NCBI RefSeq assembly: GCF_041146395.1 | Contig: NC_090989.1 | Location: 277,666,343 to 277,730,342, forward strand | Source of the DNA: Eulemur rufifrons | Taxonomy: Eukaryota; Chordata; Mammalia; Primates; Lemuridae | Reading direction: 5' to 3' | Length of the DNA stretch: 64,000 nt | Part shown: piece after piece, positions 9,600-20,969 of the stretch | How the letters are laid out: the number at the start of each line of letters is the position of its first letter | Numbering within the stretch: position 1 is the stretch's first letter | Position numbers and translations under genes: made by a program | Notes under the pieces: model-generated | Seen by the model: only the letters and a program-made list of their open reading frames with translations | The model's database searches: none | What the model was told of the DNA's origin: nothing

Positions 9600-10195
9600 A
9601 AATTTTTATTTAGATATAATTCACATGCCATAAAATTCATGCTTTTAAAGTGCACAATTCAGTGGGTTTTCGTATATTCACAAGGCGGCACGCCCATCAC
9701 TGCTGTCTAATTCCAGACGTTTTCATTACGCCACGAAGAAACCTCCCGTACCCTGAGACGGTTCCTCTCGGCCCCCTCCTCCCGCCTGGCAACCGCTCTC
9801 TGCCTCCTGTTTCTGTGGATTTGTCCTCTCTGGCCAGTTCGTGTTGGTGGAATCGTACAACACGTGGTGGTTCGTGCCAGCGGCTCTCACAGCATAACCA
9901 TTCGCGGTTGTCGTGGTGCGCGTGTCAGCGCCGCACTCCTGACCCAGAATGTTCCACCGTGCGGATGCACCCGTATGTTTCTCCATCCGTCAGCTGACAG
10001 GCACTTGAGTTGTTTCCATTTTTTGGCTACTGTGACCCGTTCTGCTCTGAACATTCTAAGCGTGTAGTGTGTACAAGTGCACACGTGTTTTCAGTCCGCG
10101 TGGCACAGCCGGGAGGGGCACTGCGGGTCGTAGGGTGACCCCACGTCTAGACTTTTCAGAAGCTGTTTTCCCAAGGGCTCCCCTTGGCCATCGTG
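9600..10195 (-). mobile_element. L1 LINE 3' region (reverse)
   Basis: Reads as the complement of an old L1 3' end: 'agatataattcacatgccat', 'aaagtgcacaattcagtggg', 'ctggcaaccgctctctgcc', 'cacttgagttgtttccattt', 'ttggctactgtgaccc'. Truncated and non-functional. It holds unusually many CpGs for an old L1. Confidence 0.85.
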
Positions 10196-10334
10196 TTCTG
10201 GGGACTCAGGTGTCCCCCTGAGTCGTGAGCGGCCTTGTGGCTGGGACCCTGGTAGGGCTGTCTGAGCCCACGACTCTTCTCACCGTTTGCCCCGAGGGCA
10301 CGGCGATGCGGCCGTGACCCCTCTGGCCACACAC

Positions 10335-10480
10335 TTCCCGTCTGTGATCTCATTTAGTCCCCAGAGGACTCCGTGTGGAGGCGTCGTTCGCCCCGTCTTG
10401 TAACTGCGATGCTGAGGCTCCGTGAGAGTGAGGGCAGAGTGCAGTCTGGACCCAGCTCTGTCTGATTCCAAGTCCCTGCA
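10335..10480 (-). mobile_element. MIR fragment (reverse)
   Basis: 'gtgatctcatttagtcccca' and 'gatgctgaggctccgtgaga' are reverse MIR blocks; the 5' end 'agctctgtctgattcca' follows. Confidence 0.75.
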
Positions 10481-10699
10481 GTTGGCCCAGAACTACGCGG
10501 CCCCTTGGCTGGCTCGGCCGCGCGGTGGGAGAAAAGGGGACGTGAAGGGCGGGGCTGGGTGGGGGCGGTGGGCTCCTCCGGTCCTCTGCAGGGCTCTCGC
10601 CTCTTCCGCCCCACCGGCTACGGGCTGCCCTCAGGGGGCTGGGGAAAGGGCGATTTCTGGGCTCAGATCTCCCTGCGGGCCCAGGAATGCTGGATCAGA

Positions 10700-10825
10700 G
10701 ACGTGAGCCCCTCCCCATTTTACAGGTGGGAAACTGAGGGCCAGAGAGAGAAGTGCCAGGTCCACACCAGGGGTAGAGCTAGAATTCGAGTCCAGCTCCA
10801 TTTGCACCCAAAGCCAGGTGGTGTA
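10700..10825 (-). mobile_element. MIR fragment (reverse)
   Basis: 'ctccccattttacaggtggg', 'aaactgagggccagagagag', 'gctagaattcgagtccagct'. It directly adjoins the TG minisatellite. Confidence 0.85.
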
Positions 10826-11950
10826 TATGTGTATGACTATGTGTGTGTGTGTGTGTGTGTGTGTGTATGACTATGCGTGTGTGTGTGTGTACGAGTGTGT
10901 GTCACCACGTGTGTGTGAGTGTGTGTGTATATGAGTGTGTGTGACTATGTGTGTGTGTGTGTGTACGAGTATGTATGACTATGTGTGTGTGTGTATGAGT
11001 GTGTGTGACCATGTGTGTGTGTGTGTATGAGTGTGTGTGACTATGTGTGTGTGTGTACGAGTATGTATGACTATGCGTGTGTGTGTATGAGTGTGTGTGA
11101 CCATGTGTGTGTGTGACTATGTGTGTGTGTGTGTGTACGAGTATGTATGACTATGCGTGTGTGTGTATGAGTGTGTGTGACCATGTGTGTGTGTGTGTAT
11201 GAGTGTGTGTGACTATGTGTGTGTGTGTACGAGTATGTATGACTATGCATGTGTGTGTGTGTACGAGTGTGTGTGACCATGCATGTGTGTGTGTATGAGT
11301 GTGTGTGACTATGTGTGTGTGTGAGTGTGTGTGAGTGTGTATGACTATGCGTGTGTGTGTGTATGAGTGTGTGTCACCACGTGTGTGAGTGTGTGTGTAT
11401 ATGAGTGTGTGTGACTATGTGTGTGTGTGTGTGAGTGTGTACGAGTATGTATGACTATGCGTGTGTATGAGTGTGTGTGACCATGTGTGTGTGTGTATAT
11501 GAGTGTGTGTGACTGTCTGTGTACAAGTATGTATGACTCTGTGTGTGTGTGCGCGAGTGTGTCACTATGTGTGTGTGAGAGTGAGTGTGTATGAGTGTGT
11601 GTGACTATGTGTGTGTGCAAGTGTGTGTGACTATGTGTGTCTGAGTGTGTGTGAGTGTATACGAGTGTGTGTGACTATGGATGTGTAAGCATGTGTGACT
11701 GTGTGTGTGCATGTGTGTGTGTGACTATGTGCGAGTGTGTGCAAGTGTGTATGTGTGACCGTGTGTCTGTGTGTGTGAGTGGGTGCAAGTGTGTGTGTGA
11801 CTATGTGTGTATGTGAGAGTGTGTGACTGTGTGGGTGTGTGTGAGTGTGTGTGTGACTATGTGCGAGTATGTATGCGAGTGTGTGTGAGTGTATGTGAGT
11901 GTGTGGGTGACTGTGTGTGTGTGACTATGTGTGACTGTGTGTGAGTGTGG
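10826..11950. repeat. TG-rich minisatellite with higher-order units
   Basis: About 1.1 kb of (TG)n broken by ACTATG, ACCATG, ACGAG and ATGAG variants. The marker acgagtatgtatgactatg starts at 10965, 11057, 11137, 11229 and 11441, giving spacings of 92, 80, 92 and 212 bp. The segments from 10965 and 11137 (172 bp apart) are almost identical for about 110 bp. A second marker, gtcaccacgtg, recurs at 10901 and 11373. Alternating purine-pyrimidine sequence can adopt Z-DNA. The Thr-His-rich open frames here are artefacts. Confidence 0.95.
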
Positions 11951-12364
11951 AGAGAATGGGGAGAACAGGGTGGCCATGTTCCAACGACCTCTCCCTGGAG
12001 GGAGGGGTCAGTCTGACAGAGAGAGAGGACCTGTAAGAGGGGGATTGAGGTGCTGTCCTCTCAGTGACACCAGACAAGAGGAGGAGTCCAGGGCCTGTCT
12101 TGAGAGAGATTCAGGAGACATGGTCCCAGACCCCCACAGTTGTCCCTTTGTAACTCCCATGGGGACCACAGAAGGGACAGCAGCAAAATCTTAAAGTAAG
12201 CAGGGCTGCGTGGGCAGGGGTAAACGGGGACGTTGGGGACACTGTGTCCCACCCTGCAGCCAGGCCGGGTGGAGGGAGCTCCAAGGGACAGCGGGGCTGG
12301 TGGGAGATTTGGCAGGGAGGAGCCACCTCGCATCCTTCGTGGATGAAGGGGACAGAGCTTAGTG
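11951..12364. other. Unique sequence, no gene
   Basis: No repeat or coding segment recognised. Confidence 0.4.
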
Positions 12365-12515
12365 GTCCAGAGCTTGTGCTCTGGAGTCACCTGCCTGCAT
12401 CTTCTGGAAAATGCAGATCCTAACAGTACCCTCTCCCAAGGGTCATTGTGAGGACTTGGTGTGGCACAGTGCATGCCAGGTGCTGAGCAAAGTAAGTGCC
12501 CGGTACATAGGGAGC
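12365..12515 (+). mobile_element. MIR fragment
   Basis: 'gcttgtgctctggagtcacc', 'ctggaaaatgcagatcctaa', 'ggtcattgtgaggacttggt', 'caaagtaagtgcccggtac' follow the MIR order; the core is partly deleted. Confidence 0.8.
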
Positions 12516-12734
12516 GGGGGCAGAGGCGCCGGGAACGACCTGTGCACGCGGGGGTCAGGCCGGGCTCTAATCCGGCTCTGCCCTTGGCGTGGCTGTGAGC
12601 TGGGACGGGAGCAGCCACTCAGGAGCTGCAGCGAGGTCAGGCCGGGTGCCACGCACTGCCTCCCCAGCTTGGCGCCAGCCTCTGATTGGCTCGTGTGCTG
12701 GGACCATGACCCCACCACCACCACCTCAAACATC

Positions 12735-12985
12735 GATGGCCTTTGCTATGTGCCGAGCCCTGTTCTAAGCTCTTTACAATCATTTGATCCTTACAATGCT
12801 CCCTGAGATAGGTTAGATTTTATTATTTCATTTTACAGCTGAGAATATTGGGGCCAAGAGAGATTAATAACTTGTACAAAAAGACTTATACAAAGGCACA
12901 TAGCTAGTGAGGGAAGGACAGGGGTTTGAATAAAGGCAGTCTATCTCCGAGTCTGGGACCTTAATGACCACTGGGTTTTGCTGCT
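12735..12985 (-). mobile_element. MIR SINE, nearly full length (reverse)
   Basis: 'gctatgtgccgagccctgtt', 'ctaagctctttacaatcatt', 'ttacagctgagaatattggg', 'gcacatagctagtgagggaa'. Tail-to-tail with the copy at 12365-12515. Confidence 0.9.
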
Positions 12986-13129
12986 TCTACTTGGCTATGC
13001 TGTCTGGAGCTGGGACAGCTGGTGAGCGGATCTGCGGTGGGTTCTGGCTGTCGGGGCACAGGGCTCTTGCGGGCAGCTAGGCCCAGGAAGGACCCCAGTC
13101 TTTTTCCTCTTCGATCATCTTTAACAAAG

Positions 13130-13270
13130 ATGGCATAAATTTCCTATTGACTTGTATTTATTTTCTGTTGATCTTCAGGATTCTTGAAGACAAGGACCTT
13201 GTTTAGCTAACCTTGAATGCCGTGTGGCCAGCGCAATGCTGGGCTCATCGCAGGTATCAAATGAACAGTA
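13130..13270 (+). mobile_element. L2 LINE 3' end
   Basis: 'ttcttgaagacaaggacctt' and 'caatgctgggctcatcgcag' match the L2 3' untranslated end. Confidence 0.6.
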
Positions 13271-13974
13271 ACTTGTTACTGTTGTTTTGTGGTTGACACA
13301 AGTCTGGACTCCCATTCACCACCCTCTTTGAGCTTTTATTTGCCCTGCCTCCACGAAGACTAAAACATGGTTCTGGAAAGGCTCTGCCTATAATAAAATG
13401 GGTTAGGACCCACAAATGAATATCTGGGTCCCAAGCCTTTGGGATAATTTCTGGGCTCATATACAGCAAGGCGGAGACTCCTACAGAATCTTTCCCACTC
13501 TGACCCAAAAGCACTATCACTGGGCCATGCTACTTTCAGGGACCTGCTCCCACCTTGGAAACCAGCTTAGATCTGTCCCCTGCAGATGCCAAAGTGGAGA
13601 CAGCACTGCTGTTGTGCGGGAATGATAATGATAATGAGCACTGCCACTTACGGGCACTCGCCGCTTCCCACAGTAGCTCCCGCGAAAGAGGCAGAACTGG
13701 CAGGGCTGCTCCTGGCAGCCTGGCCGGCACTGGCCTGTTCCAGGGCAGGGGAGCCAGATCCAGGACCCTCGGACTCTGAGCCAAAGGTTTGAGGTGGCCA
13801 CGCCCTGCCGAGGGGCAGCGGGAGCTCATGCCAGGCTCCCTGCGGGCTGTAGGGAGGAGAGGTCCTGCTACTATAATAGAGATGGGGGGAGAGTCTTGGT
13901 GTATGAAGATACAACTTGGAAGGTGAACTGTCTCCCAGTTGGAAAGTGGAGCAATGAAGGGGCTAGGACATTGG
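13271..13974. other. Unique sequence, no gene
   Basis: No recognised repeat. Includes a small 'gataatgataatgag' motif at 13622-13636. No gene. Confidence 0.4.
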
Positions 13975-13979
13975 CCTTA

Positions 13980-14060
13980 AAATTATTAGCTCATTCATTC
14001 ATTCATTCATTCAACAGATATTCATGGAGAGTTTCTTCTTTGCTGGTAAAGGCATCAGGG
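13980..14060 (-). mobile_element. Short L2 3' end with (ATTC)n (reverse)
   Basis: A (cattc-type)n array of about 24 bp runs into 'aacagatattcatgg', as in the complement of an L2 terminus. Short and diverged. Confidence 0.45.
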
Positions 14061-14114
14061 AGGATGGCCACACAAATCACCAAGACTGAAAAAATCGCTG
14101 GTGTTTAGTCTAGA

Positions 14115-14300
14115 CATGTGTGCAGGTGGTGTGAGCCTGAGCAAGCCAGTAGCCTCTCTAATTTCAAGGTTTTCATCTGCAGAATGGAGGTGACAACAGT
14201 ACCTGCCCGTTGGGTTGTTGGAAATTACCTGGGATGATATATGTGAAGGGCTTCGCACACACCTCGCCCACAGTCCAAACCTAATAAATGTAGGCCAGAG
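14115..14300 (+). mobile_element. MIR SINE
   Basis: 'gagcaagccagtagcctctc', 'catctgcagaatggaggtga', 'gttgggttgttggaaattac', 'aacctaataaatgtaggcc'. Confidence 0.85.
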
Positions 14301-14696
14301 ACTTCCTCCTCGGACCATTTCTCAGCCCACTGTGGATCCCGGCCTGGGATGGAGTCCTGGAGATGGCTCGGCCGAGGCAGAGGGAGCTCGAGACGCCCCC
14401 AGAGCAAACAAGAAGTGGGGCAGCCTCTGACTTCTTCAGACGCAGAATTTCCCACTGAGCCAGGACCTCTGAGCCCCCTGGAGTCTCCGTCTCCAGACAA
14501 GTGTCCTCCTGGTTAGGATGTGGAAGGGGCGAGTGTAGGGTGTGGACACTGCACGGAGGGACAAGAGAAAAGCCCCGGCAGCACCATGGACAGAGACAAG
14601 CTGCTGTCTGTGGTCCTGATCCCCTTCCGCCAGGACTCTGAGCTTGCAGGAGTCAGACTGGCGTGAGCTACTCAGGGACTAGAGGGAACGTCTGAA

Positions 14697-14697
<1 letters not shown>
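14301..14697. other. Unique sequence, no gene
   Basis: No recognised repeat or exon. Confidence 0.4.
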
Positions 14698-14737
<40 letters not shown>

Positions 14738-14754
14738 TGTGTGTGTGTTGTTGT
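14698..14754. repeat. (TG)n microsatellite
   Basis: Nearly pure TG dinucleotide repeat with a single 'at' interruption, ending in ttgttgtt. Probably length-polymorphic. Confidence 0.97.
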
Positions 14755-14904
14755 TAGGTACAGAATGGCTTGAGGAAGAGTGACATCATGGGGTGACTGC
14801 CCCTGCCTCCAAAAATCCCCTCCCTGCTAAGAGAGCCTGAGAAAAGCCAGTTCCCACCCTTGGCAGAAGAAATTGGGAGGAAATAATCACAGCAGATGAA
14901 CTTT

Positions 14905-15095
14905 TCCAAGATGCAGGCTCTTTCGCTTAATCCTTACGATCACCTGTGAAGTACAAACTTATTACTACAGTTTCACAGATGAGGAAACAGGCACAGAGTG
15001 GGTACATAGCTCGCCCAAGTTCACAAAGCTAGTGAGGGGCAGATGTGGGGTTTAAACTCAGGCGGTCTGACTCCAGGGTCTCTCTTAGGCATCGC
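14905..15095 (-). mobile_element. MIR SINE (reverse)
   Basis: 'cttaatccttacgatcacct', 'agtttcacagatgaggaaac', 'cacaaagctagtgaggggca', 'gtttaaactcaggcggtctg'. Confidence 0.9.
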
Positions 15096-16075
15096 TGCCA
15101 GCCCCTCCCAGTCAGACTGGAAGAAAAGCACGCTGAGAGTTCAGCAGCAAGAGGTCCCTGGGTGGGTTTGTGGCCAGGCATGTGTGACACTTTGCTACAG
15201 CAGGGTGTGGCAGGCACCGCTCCACTCTTCCTCTAGGGTGGGAGCTGAGGAGATACGAGGCTCTGTCTGCCATGCTTGGCTTCTGCCAGGCCTTGTCTTG
15301 CAGCAAATGGGATCTGTCCTGGTGACAGCAGGGGCTTTCTTCCCCTGCCCAGGGGATGGGTGGCCTGTCTGCTGCTGCCTCTGTCTGTGGGGTGTAGTGG
15401 ATAGACAACTGTGGGGCGTTTTAAGCAATAGACTGTAGCTTCTTTTCTTTCTGTCCTCTTCTCCCAACCCCCTGTCCCAGGACTTGGGTCCTGGGCTGGG
15501 CTCCCTGTTCTGGTCCAAGTTCTTGCTGATGTGGGAGCAGCCCCAAGACCAGCCTGGGTTCCTGTGGCTGAGACCTGGGGACCGTGAAGCCCCCCAGTAC
15601 CTGGGGATCTGGGATGCATCACTCTGATCTGCTGTATGTCTCAAGAGCACCTGGTGCCCCAAATCAGCAACTCCCCGAGACCATGACCAGAGAGGCCTGG
15701 GACCCAGCCCAGGCCACTCCCGATGCAGGCTCCAGTCAGATGTGGGTTCACCCTTAGCTCTCCGCCAGGAGGTCCTGGAATGCTGGGAAACTGAGGCCAC
15801 ACGAAAAAAGGATGTGCCTCTCTCTGCTTTTCCATGGCCACCTCTTGCCTTTAGGCACAGGGTTGGTCTCCCCACCATTTCCTCTAATAATTAAAAACAA
15901 TTTTTAGAAACCCCAAAGAGCTTCATGATCTATTAACAGGCTGCAGGACACACCCAGGAGGATGTGTGTGTCTGTCTCAGGGACTGTGAGAGGCGTTTAG
16001 CATGTGGTTATTTTTATGTGTGTGAGACATGAGTCTGTATGGAGCTAAATCTGTATGTTTTCTATGTGAATCTGC
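15096..16075. other. Unique sequence, no gene
   Basis: About 1 kb with no recognised repeat. A small A/T-rich patch lies at 15883-15912 (ctaataattaaaaac). Overlapping open frames on the minus strand show no protein-like pattern. Confidence 0.4.
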
Positions 16076-16180
16076 ATGTGATTCTGCATGTGCATGTGTG
16101 TGTGAGTGTGTGTGTGCATGTATGTGTGGCAGGAGATAGAGAGAGAGTGAGCGAGCGAGAGAGAGAAAGAACCAAATCAC
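16076..16180. repeat. TG-rich and GA-rich simple repeat
   Basis: A TG-rich run (16084-16128) changes into an AG-rich run (gatagagagagagtgagcga). Also contains repeated 'tctgcatgtg' motifs. Confidence 0.85.
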
Positions 16181-16629
16181 CGAATCCTTGGGCGAGACCC
16201 TGAGTGTCGTGACAAGGAACGAGCCTCTGTCTCTCTCCCTCTCTCAACATGCAGGTTCACGTGTACAATCCTATATTTACTGTGCAATTCTTTGAAAACC
16301 TGGAGTATGACTTATAGGTGTGATTGTGCGTCCCCTTATGAGACGAGATACATCTCTGCGCTTGTGCCGCGGCGGTCTGCGTGCGAGCGTGTGGGTGTGC
16401 CCATCACTGCCATGCCTGCCTCTGACTCACGGAACCACGAGGCGCGGCTGTGCCCGTGTGTGGGGTGTGATACTGACGTGGGACCAGAAACCAGCTCCCT
16501 TCACCCAGCCAAGTTCCCGCCTCCCCCCAAATGGCAAAGTTGTTCCTCTGAAGTGCTTCCAGCACCTGGCTTCCCAGACCTCCTGCGAGCGTATTCCCAG
16601 TTCCGCGCAGCTCCCCAGTGACTGGGGAC
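16181..16629. other. Unique sequence, no gene
   Basis: No recognised repeat or gene. CpG content is moderate around 16340-16480. Confidence 0.4.
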
Positions 16630-16800
16630 CTTTTCTCAAGCACATATGAAATTAAGTGAAATAAAAATCATATTAAAAATTATTACCATCTAACAGCCAT
16701 TAGTCTGCACACTGCTGTCAGCCTGTGATGGATCCCTCACTTACTTCAATGAATGTTCTAACGACAGTGATAAAATCACTCAGAAAAAATAGAATAAACC
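16630..16800. promoter_or_regulatory. Candidate conserved non-coding element E
   Basis: A/T-rich, non-repetitive: 'atgaaattaagtgaaataaa', 'aaaattattaccatc', 'agtgataaaatcactcag', 'agaataaaccattaacc'. Composition resembles the other candidate elements. Role inferred. Confidence 0.4.
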
Positions 16801-17219
16801 ATTAACCCTCTCCCCATCGACACTTGTTTTTCTTTGAGAAAGTACAATAGGGATCTTGCTGGAAGTGGTGGAGCCACACTCGACTCTTTGGACTGGGAGA
16901 TGACCAAGTTCAGGGTCCCAGGGTTCATCCTCGGAGTCCTGGGAGGGCATTTTGCTCCAGACTAGGTACGAGCTCTGGTTTCTGAGTGCTGGGCTGAGAT
17001 TTGGGTCCTGGGTTAGACTCCGAGCTGCTCCCGAGTCAGGTCGGGTAGGGACTTCTTGTGTTTTAGATTTTAAACTAGGTTAATTTATTGAAAAAAATTT
17101 ATTAAGCATCTGCATCTGATAGGAAGGCCCAGGTGAACGATAATGGGTATCCGAGCTGCAGCCATGGCTGGGGGCTGGGAGAGTGGTTGGATTAGAAAGA
17201 TGCTTGCGAGGTAGACTAG
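16801..17219. other. Unique sequence, no gene
   Basis: No gene. The stretch 17080-17120 (ttattgaaaaaaatttatta, agcatctgcatctgatagg) may be the 3' end of the L2 that follows in reverse orientation. Confidence 0.35.
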
Positions 17220-17720
17220 ACAGGACCAGCTAATGGGCTTTGTTTGCAGTGAAGAGTGAGGCGTCTCAGATGCTTGTTGCTGAAGTCTCTAGAAGCTGGA
17301 GGGCATTATTCACTGAGGTAGGGAGCAGAGTCCTTCTTCAGGGGAGGGACAAGCTCACGGCTGAGCTCATTGTGTCTGGGGAGACGTGGACATCTCGGCG
17401 GGTGTGGAGGGGCTGCCGGACCCTGATCTGCATCCTAAAGAGGGTTTGGGCTGGAGACAGACGTGGGCATTGCTGGTGCTCAGGTGGGGGGAGAAGCAGG
17501 GAGCGGATGAGACCATCCAGAGAGCACGTGGGGAGAGTTACAAGGACAGCACCTCGAGGACAACTGGCCATTGAGAAAGTCATAGAAGGAGGCAGAGAAG
17601 GAGTGTGGGGGTGGGGAGGGGAGGGAAGGTGCTGGAAGGTGTGATGCCTCAGGAGTCACGGAGGCAGAGTGGCTCCAGAAGCAGCGAGTGGTCAGCAGGG
17701 TGAAATGCAAAAAATCAGAT
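17220..17720 (-). mobile_element. L2 LINE, coding-region fragment (reverse)
   Basis: 'gggagacgtggacatctcgg', 'ggtttgggctggagacagac', 'gagtggtcagcagggtgaaa' read as the complement of the L2 reverse-transcriptase region. Broken by many substitutions; no open frame. Confidence 0.6.
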
Positions 17721-18794
17721 AGAACTGAAAAATACGACAGGCATGAAGGGGAGAAGGCAGTAAGATGCAGACACTTGCCTGCAGACCTCCTTCTCAAAGA
17801 GAGGGGCCCTCGCGCAGCATCGCTCTGGGTAGGATGGCCGAGACTCCATTTATCCAAACATGGGGGAGACCAGTGGACCACCCAGGGCCTCATCACCATG
17901 ACCTGGGACCCATGCTAACGTTGTTCCCATCTGCTGGGCCCTGCTTTGGCCTATAGGGACAGGATGTGGAGCCTTCCTGGTGTCACTGGGTGAGCACAGA
18001 GGTGGAGGCATGTGAGGGAGGGGCTCCCACCTCAGTCGTCAGGGTCCCAAAGGCTCACAGGTTCTGCTGGTTCCTCTGGAAAGTGAGCTTGGGCTGCTTG
18101 GTGAGGGGCAGAGCGCCCTGGGGGGCTATTTGGAGGCAGCATGTGATCTTCCCAAGTTAGGCTGCAAGTGGCCTGCTGGGCTTTGATCTCCTCTGTCCCC
18201 CACCCTCCTCTGACAGGGTGGACCTACATTTGCCAGGATAATCAACCCAGAAAGCGTCTTCCCCCTGCAAACACGACGTGCAAACGTGCACAGATGGCTA
18301 CAGCAATAGGACTCAATTCTCCTCCTCACCATCCACGTTCCCCCTTGTTGCTTTATAGGCCGGGGTGGTGTCTGCCCTTTCGGATTCAAGTTGCCGAACC
18401 CAATCTATCTGGCTTAAGCTCAAAGTGGATATTTTTTCAAGAACCAGGGTGTCACATGGAACCCAAGGCAGGACGTGCTGCCCAGGAGCAGGGTCTGAGA
18501 GCCTTCAGGGCCCCGGCAGACCTCCCCTCCACCTCTTTTTGTATCTGGAGCTAAATGCCTCTCAGTTGAGCATCTCTGTGTGAGTCTGTTTCATTCTTCT
18601 GTTTGCACTTGGGCTCTGCCTGCTTCTCCACACCTGGGACACACGTGGACTCTGTGTTTCCCCGTCATCGGCGCAATCAGTCCCTAGACTGATTTGTGCC
18701 TTTTGGTCCTGGGCACAAAGTCCACATTCCTGGGACTGACGACCCAATTGGCCCAGGCTGAGTCAGGGGTTCATTTCTGGTCTCATCAGCTGTG
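17721..18794. other. Unique sequence, no gene
   Basis: Over 1 kb without a recognised repeat or exon. The longest open frame (18168-18554, plus) has no protein-like features. Confidence 0.4.
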
Positions 18795-19015
18795 AATGGA
18801 GCATATTATAATATGATATTAACAATAAGAACCACGATCAAACTCCTTTGCATGTTTAATTCCTCTACTTCACATGACACCCCTATGAGCTAGGTGTCAG
18901 TCTCACTCTGCAGGTGAAGCCCAGAGAGTTTAGGTAACTCACCCAAGGTCACACAGCTAGTGTGTGGTTGAGCTGGACTTTGAAGCCAGCAGTCTGATCC
19001 TCACGTGGGTGCGTC
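18795..19015 (-). mobile_element. MIR SINE (reverse)
   Basis: 'gacacccctatgagctaggt', 'ctcactctgcaggtgaagcc', 'caaggtcacacagctagtgt' and 'agcagtctgatcctc' are reverse MIR blocks. Confidence 0.9.
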
Positions 19016-19059
19016 TGGCCACCACCCATACTGTCTGGAACGTGGCTGCCAGGCCCATC

Positions 19060-19433
19060 TGTTGGTCCGTTTTCTGCTGCTATAACAGATACCACAGACG
19101 GAGTAATTTATAAATAAAAGAGATTTACTTGGCTCACCGTTCTGGAGGCTGGAAAGTCCTAGATTGAGGCGCTGTCTGGCGAGGGCCTTCTTGCTGGGTT
19201 GTAACGTGGCAGACGCATCTCATGAGGAAGTGCTCACGTGACAGACAGAGAAGGGGCTGAACTCCTGCAGTCACTGATGTATTCCTGTAGTAATGACATT
19301 AATCCACTCATGAGGGTGGAACCCTCACGGTCAATCACCTGTTAAAGGCCCTACCTCTTAATAATGTCACAATGGCAATTAAATGCCAACATGAGTTTTG
19401 GAGGGGACACTGCAGTCACAGTACCATCCCTTG
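19060..19433 (-). mobile_element. MaLR solo LTR (MLT1A-like) with 5-bp duplication
   Basis: The complement of an MaLR LTR: 'tgttggtccgttttctgctg', 'ttctggaggctggaaagtcc', 'actcatgagggtggaaccc', 'acatgagttttggaggggac'. The 5-bp direct repeat CCATC flanks it exactly (19055-19059 and 19434-19438), as expected for this class. No internal sequence is present. It directly follows a MIR. Confidence 0.85.
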
Positions 19434-19438
19434 CAGCT

Positions 19439-20399
19439 CTGGGAGCTGGGCAGACACCTTAAGAATTGTCTGCTATGTTCAAGGCCATAGGCAGTCTGAT
19501 GCAAAACCCGAAGAGGCTGGGTGGATGTCAGAAGTGGGTGGTCTCAGACATAGACCAGAGGGGTGGGGGCCTTGGCAGGTGCCAGCCTAGGACCCCAGCA
19601 GGATCCCAGCATGGTGAACTGGGGTGTCAGTGAGGGTCAGGCCTGGGGGCTTCACGTGGAAGCTCGTGGACGCACCAGGAATGGAGCAGCACGGCTTCCC
19701 AGCACCACCCCGGCGTGGGGGCCTCTGGCTCTGCCCCTGGGCTGGTCTCTCACTGGCTTGGGCTGGTACAGAGGGAGCCCCAGGGGCAGGTGCAGGAACC
19801 TGGGCCCAGCAGGGGTTGCGATGGGCAGACAGCCCCACTCCTGGTCCATGCCTCGCCCCCCCTGAGCACAGCCCTGCTGCCCACCCCTTGGCCCAAGTTA
19901 CTGGACTACGTCTGCGAAGACCCTATTTCCTCATCAGGTCACATTCACAAGTGTTGACACTTCAACGTATTTGCGGGACACAGAGCAACAAGTCCTTCTA
20001 AGAGGGTCTCTGAGACCCTGGACATGCGCTGTTTGAGGACAAGGGTCTGTAGTCATAGGGAGGGAGGGACTTGGGAGGCAAGGACAAGTACCAGAGTGTA
20101 ACTTTGCACCCTGGGAGGCAGGGGCTGGGTCCACACCGGGCCCGGGCCAGGGATGCCAGGCAGCCTCACTGCCGAGAACCATCCCTGCACTGGGCCCCGA
20201 GCCCATCTCACAGCAATGTTGGAACCATCAGCCCAGGGGTGGGATGAAGCTGTCCCTTCTGGCTCAGAGAAGTCACCACACACAGATGATGGCCTCACCC
20301 AACACCTTGGCCCAAGTATTTCTGGTGTGTTTCTTGTGGTGATTTTGGAATACAGACACCCGAGGCTGTTCCTAGGACTGGGGCCTCGTGGGAAGCTCC
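19439..20399. other. Unique GC-rich sequence, no gene
   Basis: No recognised repeat. Open frames in all phases are alternative readings of GC-rich DNA. Confidence 0.4.
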
Positions 20400-20645
20400 T
20401 CACTCATTCACTCCTCAGGTGTTTGCTGCAGGCCTACTAAGTGCCAGGGCTGCATGTGGCGTAAGGGTAAGGCATGGATCCAACAACTACGCCAGCAGCC
20501 CCTGCTGAGCAGCGGTAACTGTGAAAATAAGTTCAAGGAGCGGTGAGAATGCACAGCAGGGAGGCTGGTTCTGACTGTGAGATCATGGAATTTAGCAGAC
20601 ATCTGAGGGATTAAGAAAGAATTAGGCAGATGGGAGAGGGAAGAT
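20400..20645 (-). mobile_element. Probable L2 LINE 3' end (reverse)
   Basis: Starts 'actcattcactcctcaggtg', then 'cctactaagtgccagggctg', then 'gaccatg..'-less diverged sequence and 'cagacatctgagggattaag', in the order of an inverted L2 terminus. Confidence 0.5.
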
Positions 20646-20656
20646 TGGGCCAAGTA

Positions 20657-20957
<301 letters not shown>

Positions 20958-20969
20958 GGGCCAAGTATT

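Noticed and set aside
11071..11620. Thr-His repeat frames on the minus strand
   Set aside because: Direct translation of the TG minisatellite; no start context or flanking coding sequence.
10826..11950. CRISPR-like array of repeats
   Set aside because: Units are variants of one simple sequence without unique spacers, and the DNA is mammalian.
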